Of a DNA stretch of 64,000 nucleotides, positions 1 to 8,255 are shown in pieces. The number at the start of each line of letters is the position of its first letter. Position 1 is the first letter of the stretch. Made by a program: the position numbers and the translations under genes. This stretch comes from CAZQVA01 sp964596685 (GTDB taxonomy: Bacteria; Chlamydiota; Chlamydiia; Chlamydiales; VFKH01), in assembly GCA_964596685.1 (NCBI GenBank), contig CAZQVA010000006.1:24917-88916 (forward strand), in the 5' to 3' direction. Under the pieces are notes generated by a model. The model did not search any database. It was given only the letters and a program-made list of their open reading frames with translations, and was not told where the DNA came from.

Positions 1-2
1 AC

Positions 3-539
3 TTTTCTATCGAAAACCATTGTCAATTTTTTAATACTTTTCTTTATGGATTGCTCCACAGCGACATGTCACAAAAAGAGTATCAACAGGTTACCCTCGA
101 CACCGTTGATGCGCATTTTCTACTGATGGAGCAACTCTATGAGATTTTGATTAGGCATAACATGGCAGATCAGGAGCTGCGAACCTTTATTATCTGCTGG
201 ATGTGCAGCATATGGCAAATTCAGAATGGAACCCCTTTAGATACGCGCCTCTTTAACATTTCTCCTCTTGTATTTAACGATGAAGCGCGCATCCAGTGGC
301 TCTGTTATGTCTATAGTTATCTACCCTTCGCAGTCAAAAAAACAAGCGACAATGATGCTGTACCTTTAGCTGAACCACTCCTCATACAACTTGTCAAAGA
401 GATCCCTGAGAATTCTGCATTTTATAAGAGAACGACTGATCAGCAACAACGTATGGTTGTCGCCCAACTGAATGAAATACTAAAAAAATCCCCTACGCTT
501 GAATGTATCGACCTTTTAATACAAAAGCTCAATAGATGA
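3..539 (+). CDS. Unknown protein, C-terminal part (5' end outside window)
   Basis: The reading frame is open to the left edge of the window. The first ATG-like codon in frame is a TTG at 51, but the frame continues upstream of it without a stop, so this is probably the C-terminal ~178 residues of a longer protein. The visible part is predicted mostly helical, with no signal peptide, no obvious motif and a leucine-rich end (CIDLLIQKLNR). It overlaps the next gene by an ATGA (536-539), so the two are translationally coupled and probably work together. I do not recognise the family. The partial status is seen directly; the functional link is inference. Confidence 0.7.
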   Translation, partial: FSIENHCQFFNTFLYGLLHSDMSQKEYQQVTLDTVDAHFLLMEQLYEILIRHNMADQELRTFIICWMCSIWQIQNGTPLDTRLFNISPLVFNDEARIQWLCYVYSYLPFAVKKTSDNDAVPLAEPLLIQLVKEIPENSAFYKRTTDQQQRMVVAQLNEILKKSPTLECIDLLIQKLNR

Positions 540-3500
540 CACAACCTCTCCGGCATCCAGCAGCACCTTTCCTACAGATTGCCAGCCGCCCATTACACAG
601 TTCATCACAAGGGTTTGAGGACCTCCAAAAGACAGTTGATGAAAAACATGGGACCGCTGGCATTTCCATTAGACACTTGCTATCCTTCTCGCATGAGTTG
701 CCTCTTCTCATTGGTTCTTTTGCGCGTAATGTTTTACAAATTATGCCTCAAAAACAAACTGATGATCTCGATATTATGGCCTTTGGAAGCACAGCGTATC
801 GTTGGGCTGATCTTGAAAATGATCTCTTTATTCACTGCCTTGATAAAGAAAAACTCAAAGAGCACATTACCTCACTTAAATCATGCTGTGAACATGCTAT
901 CAACTGGAAGTTTATTCTTCATCTGACTTTGGCAAGTCAAAAGTCAATGGATAATGCTGATATTCCTCAAAAGATGAGCGCCATCTATAAAGAATATTTT
1001 AGTCGCTCAGGGATCTATTTTGCTCGTTCTGAATACTCCACGCAGCTTTTTTCCGATCGCATTTGCCAATTCATCTTAACAATTGGTCGATGGAAGGTGG
1101 ATTACTCGATCAGAGAAAGTTTAAATCAATTCGGTTTTGGACTCGATAATATCCATGCTACAGCCGTAATGTGGCATGATGGACAATTTTTCCCCGCATG
1201 GCATCCCCTGTATTTTCCTCAAGAGAGTCTCTCTACAGCCGATCAACGCAATTTATTGAAGCAAAGGCATCTTCTTTTAGCACCTCCTGAACAAGTCCAT
1301 CCGGAAATCAAAGCACAACATCCGAAATTAGTCTTTCATTGGATAAGCGCGCTGCGTCAAGGATGGGCATTGCATGAGCCATGTGAAGTTCTGCTTTCCA
1401 TCTACTTTCATCTTTATCGCTATTCAAAGGGAAAGGACGCTCCGCAAGAACACCTTCTAAAATATTTAGATTTGCATTTAGAACCGGGTGACTATCCTAT
1501 CCTTTGCCTCGGTCTTTTTTGGCTCAAGCGCCGCCCAAAAGAAACTCTTGCCGAAGTAAAAAAAATTCAAGAGCACTTCCCAAGCTTCACGTGGGAGAAT
1601 CTCGATTGTTTTTATGATGCGCATCTCATCGAAGCACTATTTGCAAGGCAAATGCAATGGCCTTGTGAGTGGCATCGCCATCTTGCAGAATGGCTTTCTT
1701 ATGAAAAATGGGAAACACTCCTCACAAAATGTGATCGTTACGCAGTTTTGAGAGATCTTTTATCTATTGAAAAAAGTGACTTATGCGCGGTAGAGGGTAT
1801 TTCTGAAGAAGAATGGCTCACTTTCATGAAGCAAGAGGTGAGCCCTCACCCCAAGCTCTTTGAAGTCGCTAGAAATTTTTTAATAAAAAGATGGAGCGAT
1901 GAAGTCAAGCGCCCTCACTGGCAAGCCCATGTGCACTACCATTTGATAGCAGCGCCCCCTCACATTCTTGCAACAACACTCAGCACTTTAGTCTCCTTAC
2001 AGCCGAAAGCTCTCACTGGCACGATTCAATGTGCACTGCAATCGCTATACGACGTAGCAGCGACTAGCTCTCTTTCCAAAAACGCCCTTGCAGCACTTTT
2101 TTGCCTCTCGCGCCCCTGTCCAACTGTACGTCAAAAATCCCTCGTTCTATGCACATTCACTCCCAATCATCTTTGGCATTTTTGGAGCTATTTACTCGCT
2201 GATGCATCCTTACAGGATCTGGCTCTTTGCGCACTGGAAAGTCTACAACCCGAACCGGGCATTCAGATAAACCACCTAACCACTCTACTCTCTTGCAAAA
2301 AACAGGCGCCAAGAGCCGCAAAACTTATTGCATGCGTTTTGCAAAATGATCCTCCTTCGCAATTATCTCTTCTGGAATATGCCCGCGCAAGGAGGCATTG
2401 GAGTGATGAACTGCGCTATTCTCATGCCTTTTATGACCACATTAAAGTCCCCGGCCCAACCGCCTATCGCGAGGTATTTGATGTACTAAGCTCTGTGTGG
2501 GACAGTTCTACACCGATCCCATCGCTAATTGTAAAATGGGTGTATCACTGGGTTCAAACACATGGTTTACCTTCATTAAAAGGGATCTGTAAAACCACTC
2601 CCAAAGAGTATGTCCCCCTTATTACCCTCGTTATTAAAGAATGTGTTGATCTATGCAATCGCACCAACTATCTTGAGCTTCTATACCAGCCGTATGCAGA
2701 GCTCAATGCGTCATGGCAAGGGGAGCTTACAATATTATTTAATGAGGCGTGTACTGCAGTCTTACAAAATAGTGCTGAAAATGACTCTATTGAGCAACAT
2801 GCTCGTCTATGTAGGCGCCTTCTTGAAAAATTAGATCCACCGCCTGCAGAGGAGAAAAAGCGCGCCTTACAGTTATGCTTTCTTACCTTGCAATCCGGCC
2901 AACCAGCCCCTCAAGATCTAGGATTAGTTGCGGATCTAGACATCATGACCCCTTCTCATCAAGAACTTCTTTTCAAATTCTATCTCCTATGCCAAACAGA
3001 AGATTGCCCTCTCCCACCGAATTTAAAAGAAAAAATAGAAGCACTCTTAAGACTTCCTTGTAAGGATCTTTTGACTTTATCAAAAAATCCTCAATTTATG
3101 CTTTATCGCTCCGTTTATGATCCTTATGCACTCCTTGGCGCAACAGAGATCTTGGCTAAAGACTTAAAAGCTGCACATGTAGATGCTCTCATTAAGAGTT
3201 GTGAAACCTGGCAAGAGCATTTACTCAAAGATCAAGCAGTCGTGAATGCCCTATTAACTCTCTTGGAGCGCAATTTTAAGGGATGTGTGACGCAAGCAGA
3301 TGCGCTAGCCATTTTTTTCCACCGCTTAATCTTAGCCGATGTCAGCTATGAGCAAAGACTCTTCTCATTGCGCGAACGCTATTATAAAAAATACTTTTCA
3401 GAAAGCACATTTGAAAGGCACCTCCAATTTTGTAAAGAGAATGCTCATCATTCTAACTCCTGGAAGTGGATTTTAACGGGACTACCTCTTTTCAACAATC

Positions 3501-4966
3501 CGCAATGGCCTCTTTTTGTTTTTAGGAGCGCTCTGACACAACCCAGCTTATTTCAAAAAATTTCTAAAGAGCCCTCCATACACAATCTTCCCAACCACTT
3601 CCCACTGTTAGAACTCGTGCAGCAACTGACTGAACATTTTACTTATCAGATGGTTGCTCTCCTCAGAGAATGGTACAAAAAACACCTACACCATGCTGAA
3701 CAATCTCTATCCGTAAAACTCATTGAAAGTCTTCTTCCTCTATGCCTAGATTATTTAATCACATCTAAAAAATGGAACGAAGTCGAAATAATTCTTGAGC
3801 TCATTTCAGAAGGATTTACAAGGATTTCCCAGACACCCACCTCACTCTCTGAGAGCCAGTGGAAGGAACTTTTTGCCTGCGCCTATATTTATATAGAGAA
3901 GTGCATCGATCAGGGTTTTGTGAACGAGCCTGACCTTTATACTGCTAGCAGACAAGATGCTATATTTCAGAAACGTTTGCATGCAGTGGCACAATTAGTG
4001 CATGCGATGCTTGCTCTCCCTATCCGCCTACAGATTCTCCCCTCTCTTTTTTCTCTGACACAAACGCTATGTACTCTCGAACTTGCTCTTTTTCCTCAAA
4101 AAATTTCTGTCTTAACTCCCGAAATGGGGGCAATCTATCGCACTTTTACAAAATTCTTAGAGTTTGATATTGCACTTACGATGATAGATGCGGTCTTTAA
4201 AACACATGTGGAACTTAAAGGTTCTTTTGAAAAAGCAGGGCGCTTTCATCGCCTCTTATTAGGTGAACTTCTAACCAAGGAGTCCGCCTATGCAATCGGG
4301 CATTATCTCCTAATTACGTGCGAAACTCTTGCTAAAAACGCTGGCGTAGGTGAAGCATTAAAATATCTTCTTGGCTTCCTTGCTGCAAGTGTAGAACTTT
4401 TACCTCAAGCATACTCCAACAATGATGATCTACAAGCAGCCGTTGATCTATTCTCTCTAGGTGTGGAAGAGCTCTTTGAAACGATTGAAGCATTACTTTG
4501 CCACACACCAAATGCGACAACTGTGTCTTTAATACAAGGTGAACTTCAACGCTTTACACGCACCTTTCACAACAACTTGCACCTGATAGTACGCACATGC
4601 TGCGGTGAATGGTATGCTAATTTATACCTCAGGGCGATCCAATCCGAAAAGCGTATGCATTATGAGTGCATCTTATGGCATCAACTATTCCTTGTATATC
4701 TTGGAGATGTCTCTGAAACAACGATCGAGGCGTTAGAATACACGATTATTAAAATGCTCGAATCAAGTCAACCTTCCACTAGAAAAACGTGTCAAAATAC
4801 ACTGCTAAAAATCACTGAAGAAGGGCTGATCACCTTTTCTCCCCTAGAGGATACTTTCTACCATGTCATTCCAGAGCCCGCAAAATTCATGCGCCTCTTT
4901 TCCTTGGTCCAAAAATATCTACCCGATGATATTAGGGCAAAAATCGCTCCAAAATCTACTGAATAG
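536..4966 (+). CDS. Very large unknown helical protein, 1476 aa
   Basis: This long uninterrupted ORF starts at an ATG overlapping the previous stop (ATGA). The protein is overwhelmingly alpha-helical and Leu-rich, with no membrane segments or signal peptide, like an alpha-solenoid or HEAT-type scaffold. Near residues 80-95 there is a stretch DLDIMAFGSTAYRWADLEND that faintly resembles the Gly-Ser...Asp-x-Asp signature of nucleotidyltransferase folds, but this is too weak for a call. The stop codon lies 1 base before a MITE insertion, and the 9-bp target duplication includes the stop, so the C-terminus survived intact. Large cytoplasmic orphan proteins of this kind are common in chlamydial genomes. 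Function unknown. Confidence 0.85.
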   Translation: MTQPLRHPAAPFLQIASRPLHSSSQGFEDLQKTVDEKHGTAGISIRHLLSFSHELPLLIGSFARNVLQIMPQKQTDDLDIMAFGSTAYRWADLENDLFIHCLDKEKLKEHITSLKSCCEHAINWKFILHLTLASQKSMDNADIPQKMSAIYKEYFSRSGIYFARSEYSTQLFSDRICQFILTIGRWKVDYSIRESLNQFGFGLDNIHATAVMWHDGQFFPAWHPLYFPQESLSTADQRNLLKQRHLLLAPPEQVHPEIKAQHPKLVFHWISALRQGWALHEPCEVLLSIYFHLYRYSKGKDAPQEHLLKYLDLHLEPGDYPILCLGLFWLKRRPKETLAEVKKIQEHFPSFTWENLDCFYDAHLIEALFARQMQWPCEWHRHLAEWLSYEKWETLLTKCDRYAVLRDLLSIEKSDLCAVEGISEEEWLTFMKQEVSPHPKLFEVARNFLIKRWSDEVKRPHWQAHVHYHLIAAPPHILATTLSTLVSLQPKALTGTIQCALQSLYDVAATSSLSKNALAALFCLSRPCPTVRQKSLVLCTFTPNHLWHFWSYLLADASLQDLALCALESLQPEPGIQINHLTTLLSCKKQAPRAAKLIACVLQNDPPSQLSLLEYARARRHWSDELRYSHAFYDHIKVPGPTAYREVFDVLSSVWDSSTPIPSLIVKWVYHWVQTHGLPSLKGICKTTPKEYVPLITLVIKECVDLCNRTNYLELLYQPYAELNASWQGELTILFNEACTAVLQNSAENDSIEQHARLCRRLLEKLDPPPAEEKKRALQLCFLTLQSGQPAPQDLGLVADLDIMTPSHQELLFKFYLLCQTEDCPLPPNLKEKIEALLRLPCKDLLTLSKNPQFMLYRSVYDPYALLGATEILAKDLKAAHVDALIKSCETWQEHLLKDQAVVNALLTLLERNFKGCVTQADALAIFFHRLILADVSYEQRLFSLRERYYKKYFSESTFERHLQFCKENAHHSNSWKWILTGLPLFNNPQWPLFVFRSALTQPSLFQKISKEPSIHNLPNHFPLLELVQQLTEHFTYQMVALLREWYKKHLHHAEQSLSVKLIESLLPLCLDYLITSKKWNEVEIILELISEGFTRISQTPTSLSESQWKELFACAYIYIEKCIDQGFVNEPDLYTASRQDAIFQKRLHAVAQLVHAMLALPIRLQILPSLFSLTQTLCTLELALFPQKISVLTPEMGAIYRTFTKFLEFDIALTMIDAVFKTHVELKGSFEKAGRFHRLLLGELLTKESAYAIGHYLLITCETLAKNAGVGEALKYLLGFLAASVELLPQAYSNNDDLQAAVDLFSLGVEELFETIEALLCHTPNATTVSLIQGELQRFTRTFHNNLHLIVRTCCGEWYANLYLRAIQSEKRMHYECILWHQLFLVYLGDVSETTIEALEYTIIKMLESSQPSTRKTCQNTLLKITEEGLITFSPLEDTFYHVIPEPAKFMRLFSLVQKYLPDDIRAKIAPKSTE

Positions 4967-4967
4967 C

Positions 4968-5274
4968 AGGTGTAATTCAAAGTGTTAGGAAGGATGAAAA
5001 AACTAGGGACTCATATTCTTCTAATACCCGCTCCAATCCCCATTAATTCTCATTCAAGATAAGATGTAATAGCTTATACCCCCTCTGTGTGCTCTGTGGG
5101 CTTTGTGTTTAAAAAAAATTAACATAAGTTTTAAATAAAAATATTTACCACAGAGCCCACAGAGCACGCAGAAGGGGAAAATAAGGATTTTTTGACAGAA
5201 GATTGTCTGGTGAAGCCTTAAGAAAAGCTTCCGTTCTAGCTCTAAATAGTTAAATAACACTTTGAATTACACCC
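4968..5274. mobile_element. MITE copy A, complete, with 9-bp target duplication
   Basis: A non-autonomous element of 307 bp fills most of the 396-bp gap between the giant ORF and the lptD-like gene. The ends are inverted copies of GGGTGTAATTCAAAGTGTTA (left end has AGG for GGG). The direct repeat CTGAATAGC flanks it at 4959-4967 and 5275-5283. The interior carries a long inverted repeat, CTCTGTGTGCTCTGTGGGCT-like on one arm and its complement on the other, separated by AT-rich sequence. The element has no credible gene. Related copies lie at 17734, 23574, 42666, 57221 and 63828. Confidence 0.9.
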
Positions 5275-5362
5275 CTGAATAGCAGATTGCGATGATTTAA
5301 AATCAGACTCAAGTTATTATAAGAACCGCACTTTGATATTCGCTCTTCTGGAGTTCTCACCC

Positions 5363-7414
5363 TTGCCTACTGCTTTTATCCGCGCTACCCTTCTCTTAGC
5401 CTGTAGTCTTTCCTCGCTCATTTTTGCGAATGCAGAGCCCTCTCATGCGGAAGTTCTTTGTCGCAACCCCTATTTTGAAAATGGTGTCGTTGCAACACAT
5501 GAAGGCGCGCGCATTCATATTGGAGAACTCTATATCCAAGCGCGCCACTTGTCGATTGAGAAGGGAAAAATTATCGCGCACGGACAAATCCTAGTTACTT
5601 ATCACAACAATCTGCTGACAGGCACTAAACTTGTTTTTGATATTCATGAGGGGATGGGGACTGTAGAAAATGCTACTTTTGTCCAGGAGCCTTGGTTCTT
5701 ACAGGCGCGAAGGGCGACTATCTTCCGCGATGGCTCCTTTCAATTAAAAAATGCTTCATTCACTACATGCCCCACAGGCCAAGATCTCTATAATCTTACA
5801 GCACAGCATCTATGCGTTAAAAATCAATGGCTCCATACGCAGGCTCTCGGGGTAGGTATTGGGAAAATGCGCCTTTTTTCTCTTCCGGAATTTGCAATGA
5901 ACCTGCAATCCACTGGCGATAGCCCCTTTTCTCTAACATTTGCCTGGGGCGGTTTTCTGGGTAGTATCATAGGGGTGCGCTATCGTTTTATAGACACTCC
6001 ACATGCAAGAGCCAGTATCGAAGCCATGTATGCCTTTGGCAGAGGCCCTGGCTTGGCTATGCAAACGCGCTATTGCTGTGGGAATCAAAAATTTCTCACC
6101 AATAGCATCGCGATCCGCGACCGCTCTTATGATGACGCCCAACTGCGCCTACGTTACTCGCTACAAGGTACGTACTGCAACAAACTCTACAACGATCATC
6201 TAGAATTACACGGACAGTACGATATTGACAGTGATACTGAAATGGATTCCGACTTCGGGCCTAAACGCTTTTCGCTACCTACTGCCGAGAGTACCAATGG
6301 GTGGGCGCGCTGGGAAGAATCAAACTGGCTCTCTATTCTTCGTGCATGTATCCGCGTAAACCCATTTCAGAGCGTCAATCAACAGTTGCCTGCTTGGGAG
6401 TTGGCCTTGCGCCCTCTTTCTCTTAAGTCTACGGGCATCATCTCAAGTAGTCGTTTCCGCACAGCACTTTTAGACTATGTCTATTCAGATCTAACCCCCA
6501 ACCTGCCTGCTTATCACTCCAGTCGTCTCGAATGGGTACAAACATTTTATCGCCCCTTTGCCAACCATTGGGGAGTATCTACTCCAAAATTAACCTTGGT
6601 AGGACGCTTCTATGGCAACAGTGTCGATAGCAATCCTCTCTGGCAAGGGAACGTTGTTTTCCAGTGGAATAATCAAATACAATTTCACCGCGACTATCAT
6701 GACACGCGTCATGTGATCCAACCCTACTGCCGCTATTTCCTGATGAGTGCGCCCACAAATCCGTTAAGAGACCAATACGTCTTTACACTTGCCGATGGAT
6801 ATAATCGACTACAATATGTACAGGTAGGTCTTAAACAGTTATTTTTTGAGGCTTGTGGCAGCAAACGCCTACTAATGTCTTTCGATACATGGACACACAG
6901 TTATATCGATGTGCCAACACAACCACCCGCAGCGGTCGCGGAGATCTATGCCAACTGCGTCGTCTACCCTACTTCCTTTCTGACATGTACAGCAGAAGTG
7001 GCATGGAATAATCAATTTGGACAACTAGACCATTCCAATGCGCGGGTATTATGGACAATCAGTCGCAATCTAGCCTGGAGTGTTGAATGCCGTCATCGAG
7101 GACCTTATGATTGGCGCAAAGCGGACCCCGATAATTATGTCCTCAATAGCTTTCAAACAATTGATACGCTTCTATATTCCTCTCTTTCAGATAGACGGAC
7201 TACCATTTTATCGGATATCTACTGGCGCTTTCATCCCGACTTACAGTGGAATTTTCAAATCCGCACCGGATGGGATCGTCGCTTCCAGCCCTCCTTTCTC
7301 GAGTACAAAAACGCCTTTGAGTACTACCTTGGATCACATTGGTATCTTCTTCTTTCCCACGAACACTTAGAAAGTGATGAGCGTTATACCTTCAGCTGTC
7401 GTTTTGCCTATTAA
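5363..7414 (+). CDS. lptD: LptD/OstA-like outer-membrane LPS assembly protein
   Basis: About 683 residues. An N-terminal signal peptide (hydrophobic core ATLLLACSLSSLIFANA) is followed by an OstA/LptA-like beta-jellyroll region (~50-180: repeated phrases such as ARHLSIEKGKIIAHGQILVT) and then a long beta-barrel-like region rich in aromatic residues that ends in FAY, the terminal aromatic typical of BAM substrates. This fits LptD, which inserts LPS into the outer leaflet. I chose TTG at 5363 because GGAG lies 8-9 bases upstream and the signal peptide then starts immediately; the frame is also open from 5333. LLAC could be read as a lipobox, but ANA|EP is an equally good signal peptidase I site. 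Chlamydial LptD is known to be divergent. Confidence 0.7.
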   Translation: MPTAFIRATLLLACSLSSLIFANAEPSHAEVLCRNPYFENGVVATHEGARIHIGELYIQARHLSIEKGKIIAHGQILVTYHNNLLTGTKLVFDIHEGMGTVENATFVQEPWFLQARRATIFRDGSFQLKNASFTTCPTGQDLYNLTAQHLCVKNQWLHTQALGVGIGKMRLFSLPEFAMNLQSTGDSPFSLTFAWGGFLGSIIGVRYRFIDTPHARASIEAMYAFGRGPGLAMQTRYCCGNQKFLTNSIAIRDRSYDDAQLRLRYSLQGTYCNKLYNDHLELHGQYDIDSDTEMDSDFGPKRFSLPTAESTNGWARWEESNWLSILRACIRVNPFQSVNQQLPAWELALRPLSLKSTGIISSSRFRTALLDYVYSDLTPNLPAYHSSRLEWVQTFYRPFANHWGVSTPKLTLVGRFYGNSVDSNPLWQGNVVFQWNNQIQFHRDYHDTRHVIQPYCRYFLMSAPTNPLRDQYVFTLADGYNRLQYVQVGLKQLFFEACGSKRLLMSFDTWTHSYIDVPTQPPAAVAEIYANCVVYPTSFLTCTAEVAWNNQFGQLDHSNARVLWTISRNLAWSVECRHRGPYDWRKADPDNYVLNSFQTIDTLLYSSLSDRRTTILSDIYWRFHPDLQWNFQIRTGWDRRFQPSFLEYKNAFEYYLGSHWYLLLSHEHLESDERYTFSCRFAY

Positions 7415-7469
7415 CAGGAATCCAATTTTAGGCTAGACTTTTTTTTATCACTCACCTTACGCAGAAAGT

Positions 7470-7475
7470 TTGACA
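7470..7475 (+). promoter_or_regulatory. Possible -35 element of the small NHLP-like gene
   Basis: A TTGACA hexamer lies 42 bases upstream of the ATG of the small gene at 7518. No convincing -10 lies at 16-18 bases, so this is only a candidate. Confidence 0.25.
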
Positions 7476-7517
7476 TCACTCTTTCAAATACTCTGTGGAA
7501 TCTATCTGGAGAGCCGC

Positions 7518-7748
7518 ATGACGCAACAAGCTACACCCCAATCCAACCTTTCCAAAGCGGAAATGATCGCTATTAAAAAAGTGCATCTACGCGCTGCTCA
7601 TGATGATGCTTTTTATCAACTTTGCCTTACCGACCCTCAAGCCGCCTTGGCCGAAGTAGGTCTCAAAGAGGCTACTCACGAAATCATTTTTGTTGAAGAA
7701 GAAGAGCCTGTTAAAACTCCAACATTAATTAAAAATACCACTAATTAA
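7518..7748 (+). CDS. Small protein resembling NHLP-type RiPP leader
   Basis: 76 residues, ATG at 7518 preceded by GGAGAG. The middle of the protein (AHDDAFYQLCLTDPQAALAE, then VGL and an acidic stretch FVEEEEP) matches the pattern of nitrile-hydratase-like leader peptides (NHLP): Asp-x-x-Phe...Leu-x-x-DP-x-x-AL-x-x-x-Gly followed by a beta strand ending in acidic residues. In that family the segment after the leader is a modified core peptide; here the tail is only ~12 residues (VKTPTLIKNTTN) with Thr and Asn but no Cys or Ser. No modification enzyme is adjacent, although a PqqD-like protein lies ~52 kb away. It could instead be a stand-alone relative of the nitrile hydratase alpha subunit helix. 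The 3' end is duplicated at 8125-8160. Confidence 0.55.
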   Translation: MTQQATPQSNLSKAEMIAIKKVHLRAAHDDAFYQLCLTDPQAALAEVGLKEATHEIIFVEEEEPVKTPTLIKNTTN

Positions 7749-7809
7749 AATTACAAAATTATAAATAGACGAATAATTTTTATTAAAATATAAAGGTGAA
7801 TTGATTGTT
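7710..7809 (+). repeat. Direct repeat, copy 1 (gene end plus next gene start)
   Basis: Runs from the last 12 codons of the small NHLP-like gene through an AT-rich spacer to a ribosome-binding site and degenerate start. It aligns with 8125-8255. A 31-bp core is identical at 7771-7801 and 8213-8243 (ends in TATAAAGGTGAAT). In this copy the ATG has become a TTG context and the frame stops after 20 codons, so the start is dead. Confidence 0.8.
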
Positions 7810-7883
7810 ATTTTCTCTAGGGAACACTCAAATACAGCCCTTGTTGCGTTAATGCCCTAACAAGGCCCCGCTAATCGGTGGAA

Positions 7884-7955
7884 GCCACGATCTAACTAAA
7901 AAGGTTGGCGGGAGACTTCAAAGAAGGCTTAGGCGAGCTTTGCTCGCATCGTGGC
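7884..7955 (+). terminator. Interrupted copy of the downstream terminator
   Basis: 7884-7908 matches 8754-8778 (left arm and loop of the intact terminator) at 24 of 25 bases, and 7948-7955 supplies the ATCGTGGC of the right arm. The two parts are separated by a 39-bp insertion (7909-7947) that ends in its own hairpin. I read this as a decayed terminator of a lost first copy of the downstream gene. Confidence 0.5.
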
Positions 7956-8124
7956 CTGCCTTACATTCAGGAATCAAGCGGCCGAAAGCTCGGTTAGATG
8001 TGCAACTCTGAACAAATTAACGAAGTTGGGGATGCCATCGGGAAGCTAGCAAAAGGTCTAAATGCCAGCAGGGACTCGAGGAGATGCTCTCTCTAGAGAG
8101 GACTAGCGGCTTTTATGCACCAAC

Positions 8125-8255
8125 GTCTCAACAATATTAATTGAAAATATCACTAATTAAAAAAATAGATAATTGACATAATTTAATTTATATTATAAAA
8201 TTAATTTGCAGTGAATAATTTTTATTAAAATATAAAGGTGAATATGACTGTTGCT
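8125..8255 (+). repeat. Direct repeat, copy 2 (gene end remnant plus live gene start)
   Basis: 8125-8160 translates as VSTILIENITN-stop, clearly the cousin of VKTPTLIKNTTN-stop at the end of the small gene at 7518. It is followed by an AT-rich spacer and the same 31-bp core (8213-8243) that carries the ribosome-binding site of the gene at 8244. Compared with copy 1 the spacer is longer and contains a promoter-like TTGACA. Confidence 0.75.
8173..8201 (+). promoter_or_regulatory. Sigma-66/70-like promoter for the Inc-like gene
   Basis: TTGACA (8173-8178), a 17-base spacer and TAAAAT (8196-8201), in an AT-rich context 43 bases upstream of the ATG at 8244. Both hexamers are near consensus. The first repeat copy lacks the TTGACA. 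Confidence 0.6.

Larger units (their letters stand above)
7749..8243 (+). other. 495-bp gap with structured, possibly RNA-coding segment
   Basis: No convincing gene. The outer parts are AT-rich direct repeats; the centre (about 7811-8124) is markedly richer in G+C and in inverted repeats: CCTTGTT (7839-7845) with AACAAGG (7859-7865); GCCACGAT (7884-7891) with ATCGTGGC (7948-7955), enclosing GCGAGCTTTGCTCGC (7933-7947); and CTCTCTAGAGAG (8089-8100). It could be a structured RNA or the debris of a duplicated gene pair. A 32-codon ORF (7998-8096, MCNSEQINEVGDAIGKL...) is open but has no ribosome-binding site. I could not match it to tmRNA, RNase P RNA, 6S RNA or an intron. Confidence 0.5.

Noticed and set aside
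5054..5260. 68-codon minus-strand ORF
   Set aside because: Entirely inside the MITE and built from its palindromic repeats.
7811..8124. tmRNA, RNase P RNA, 6S RNA, group I or II intron
   Set aside because: None of the conserved core sequences that I know (e.g. the tmRNA tRNA-like end, the RNase P GAGGAAAGTCC box, group II domain V) is present.
7771..8243. The two 31-bp identical direct repeats as a CRISPR array
   Set aside because: Only two copies, 412 bp apart, AT-rich and containing a ribosome-binding site; explained better by a tandem gene duplication.
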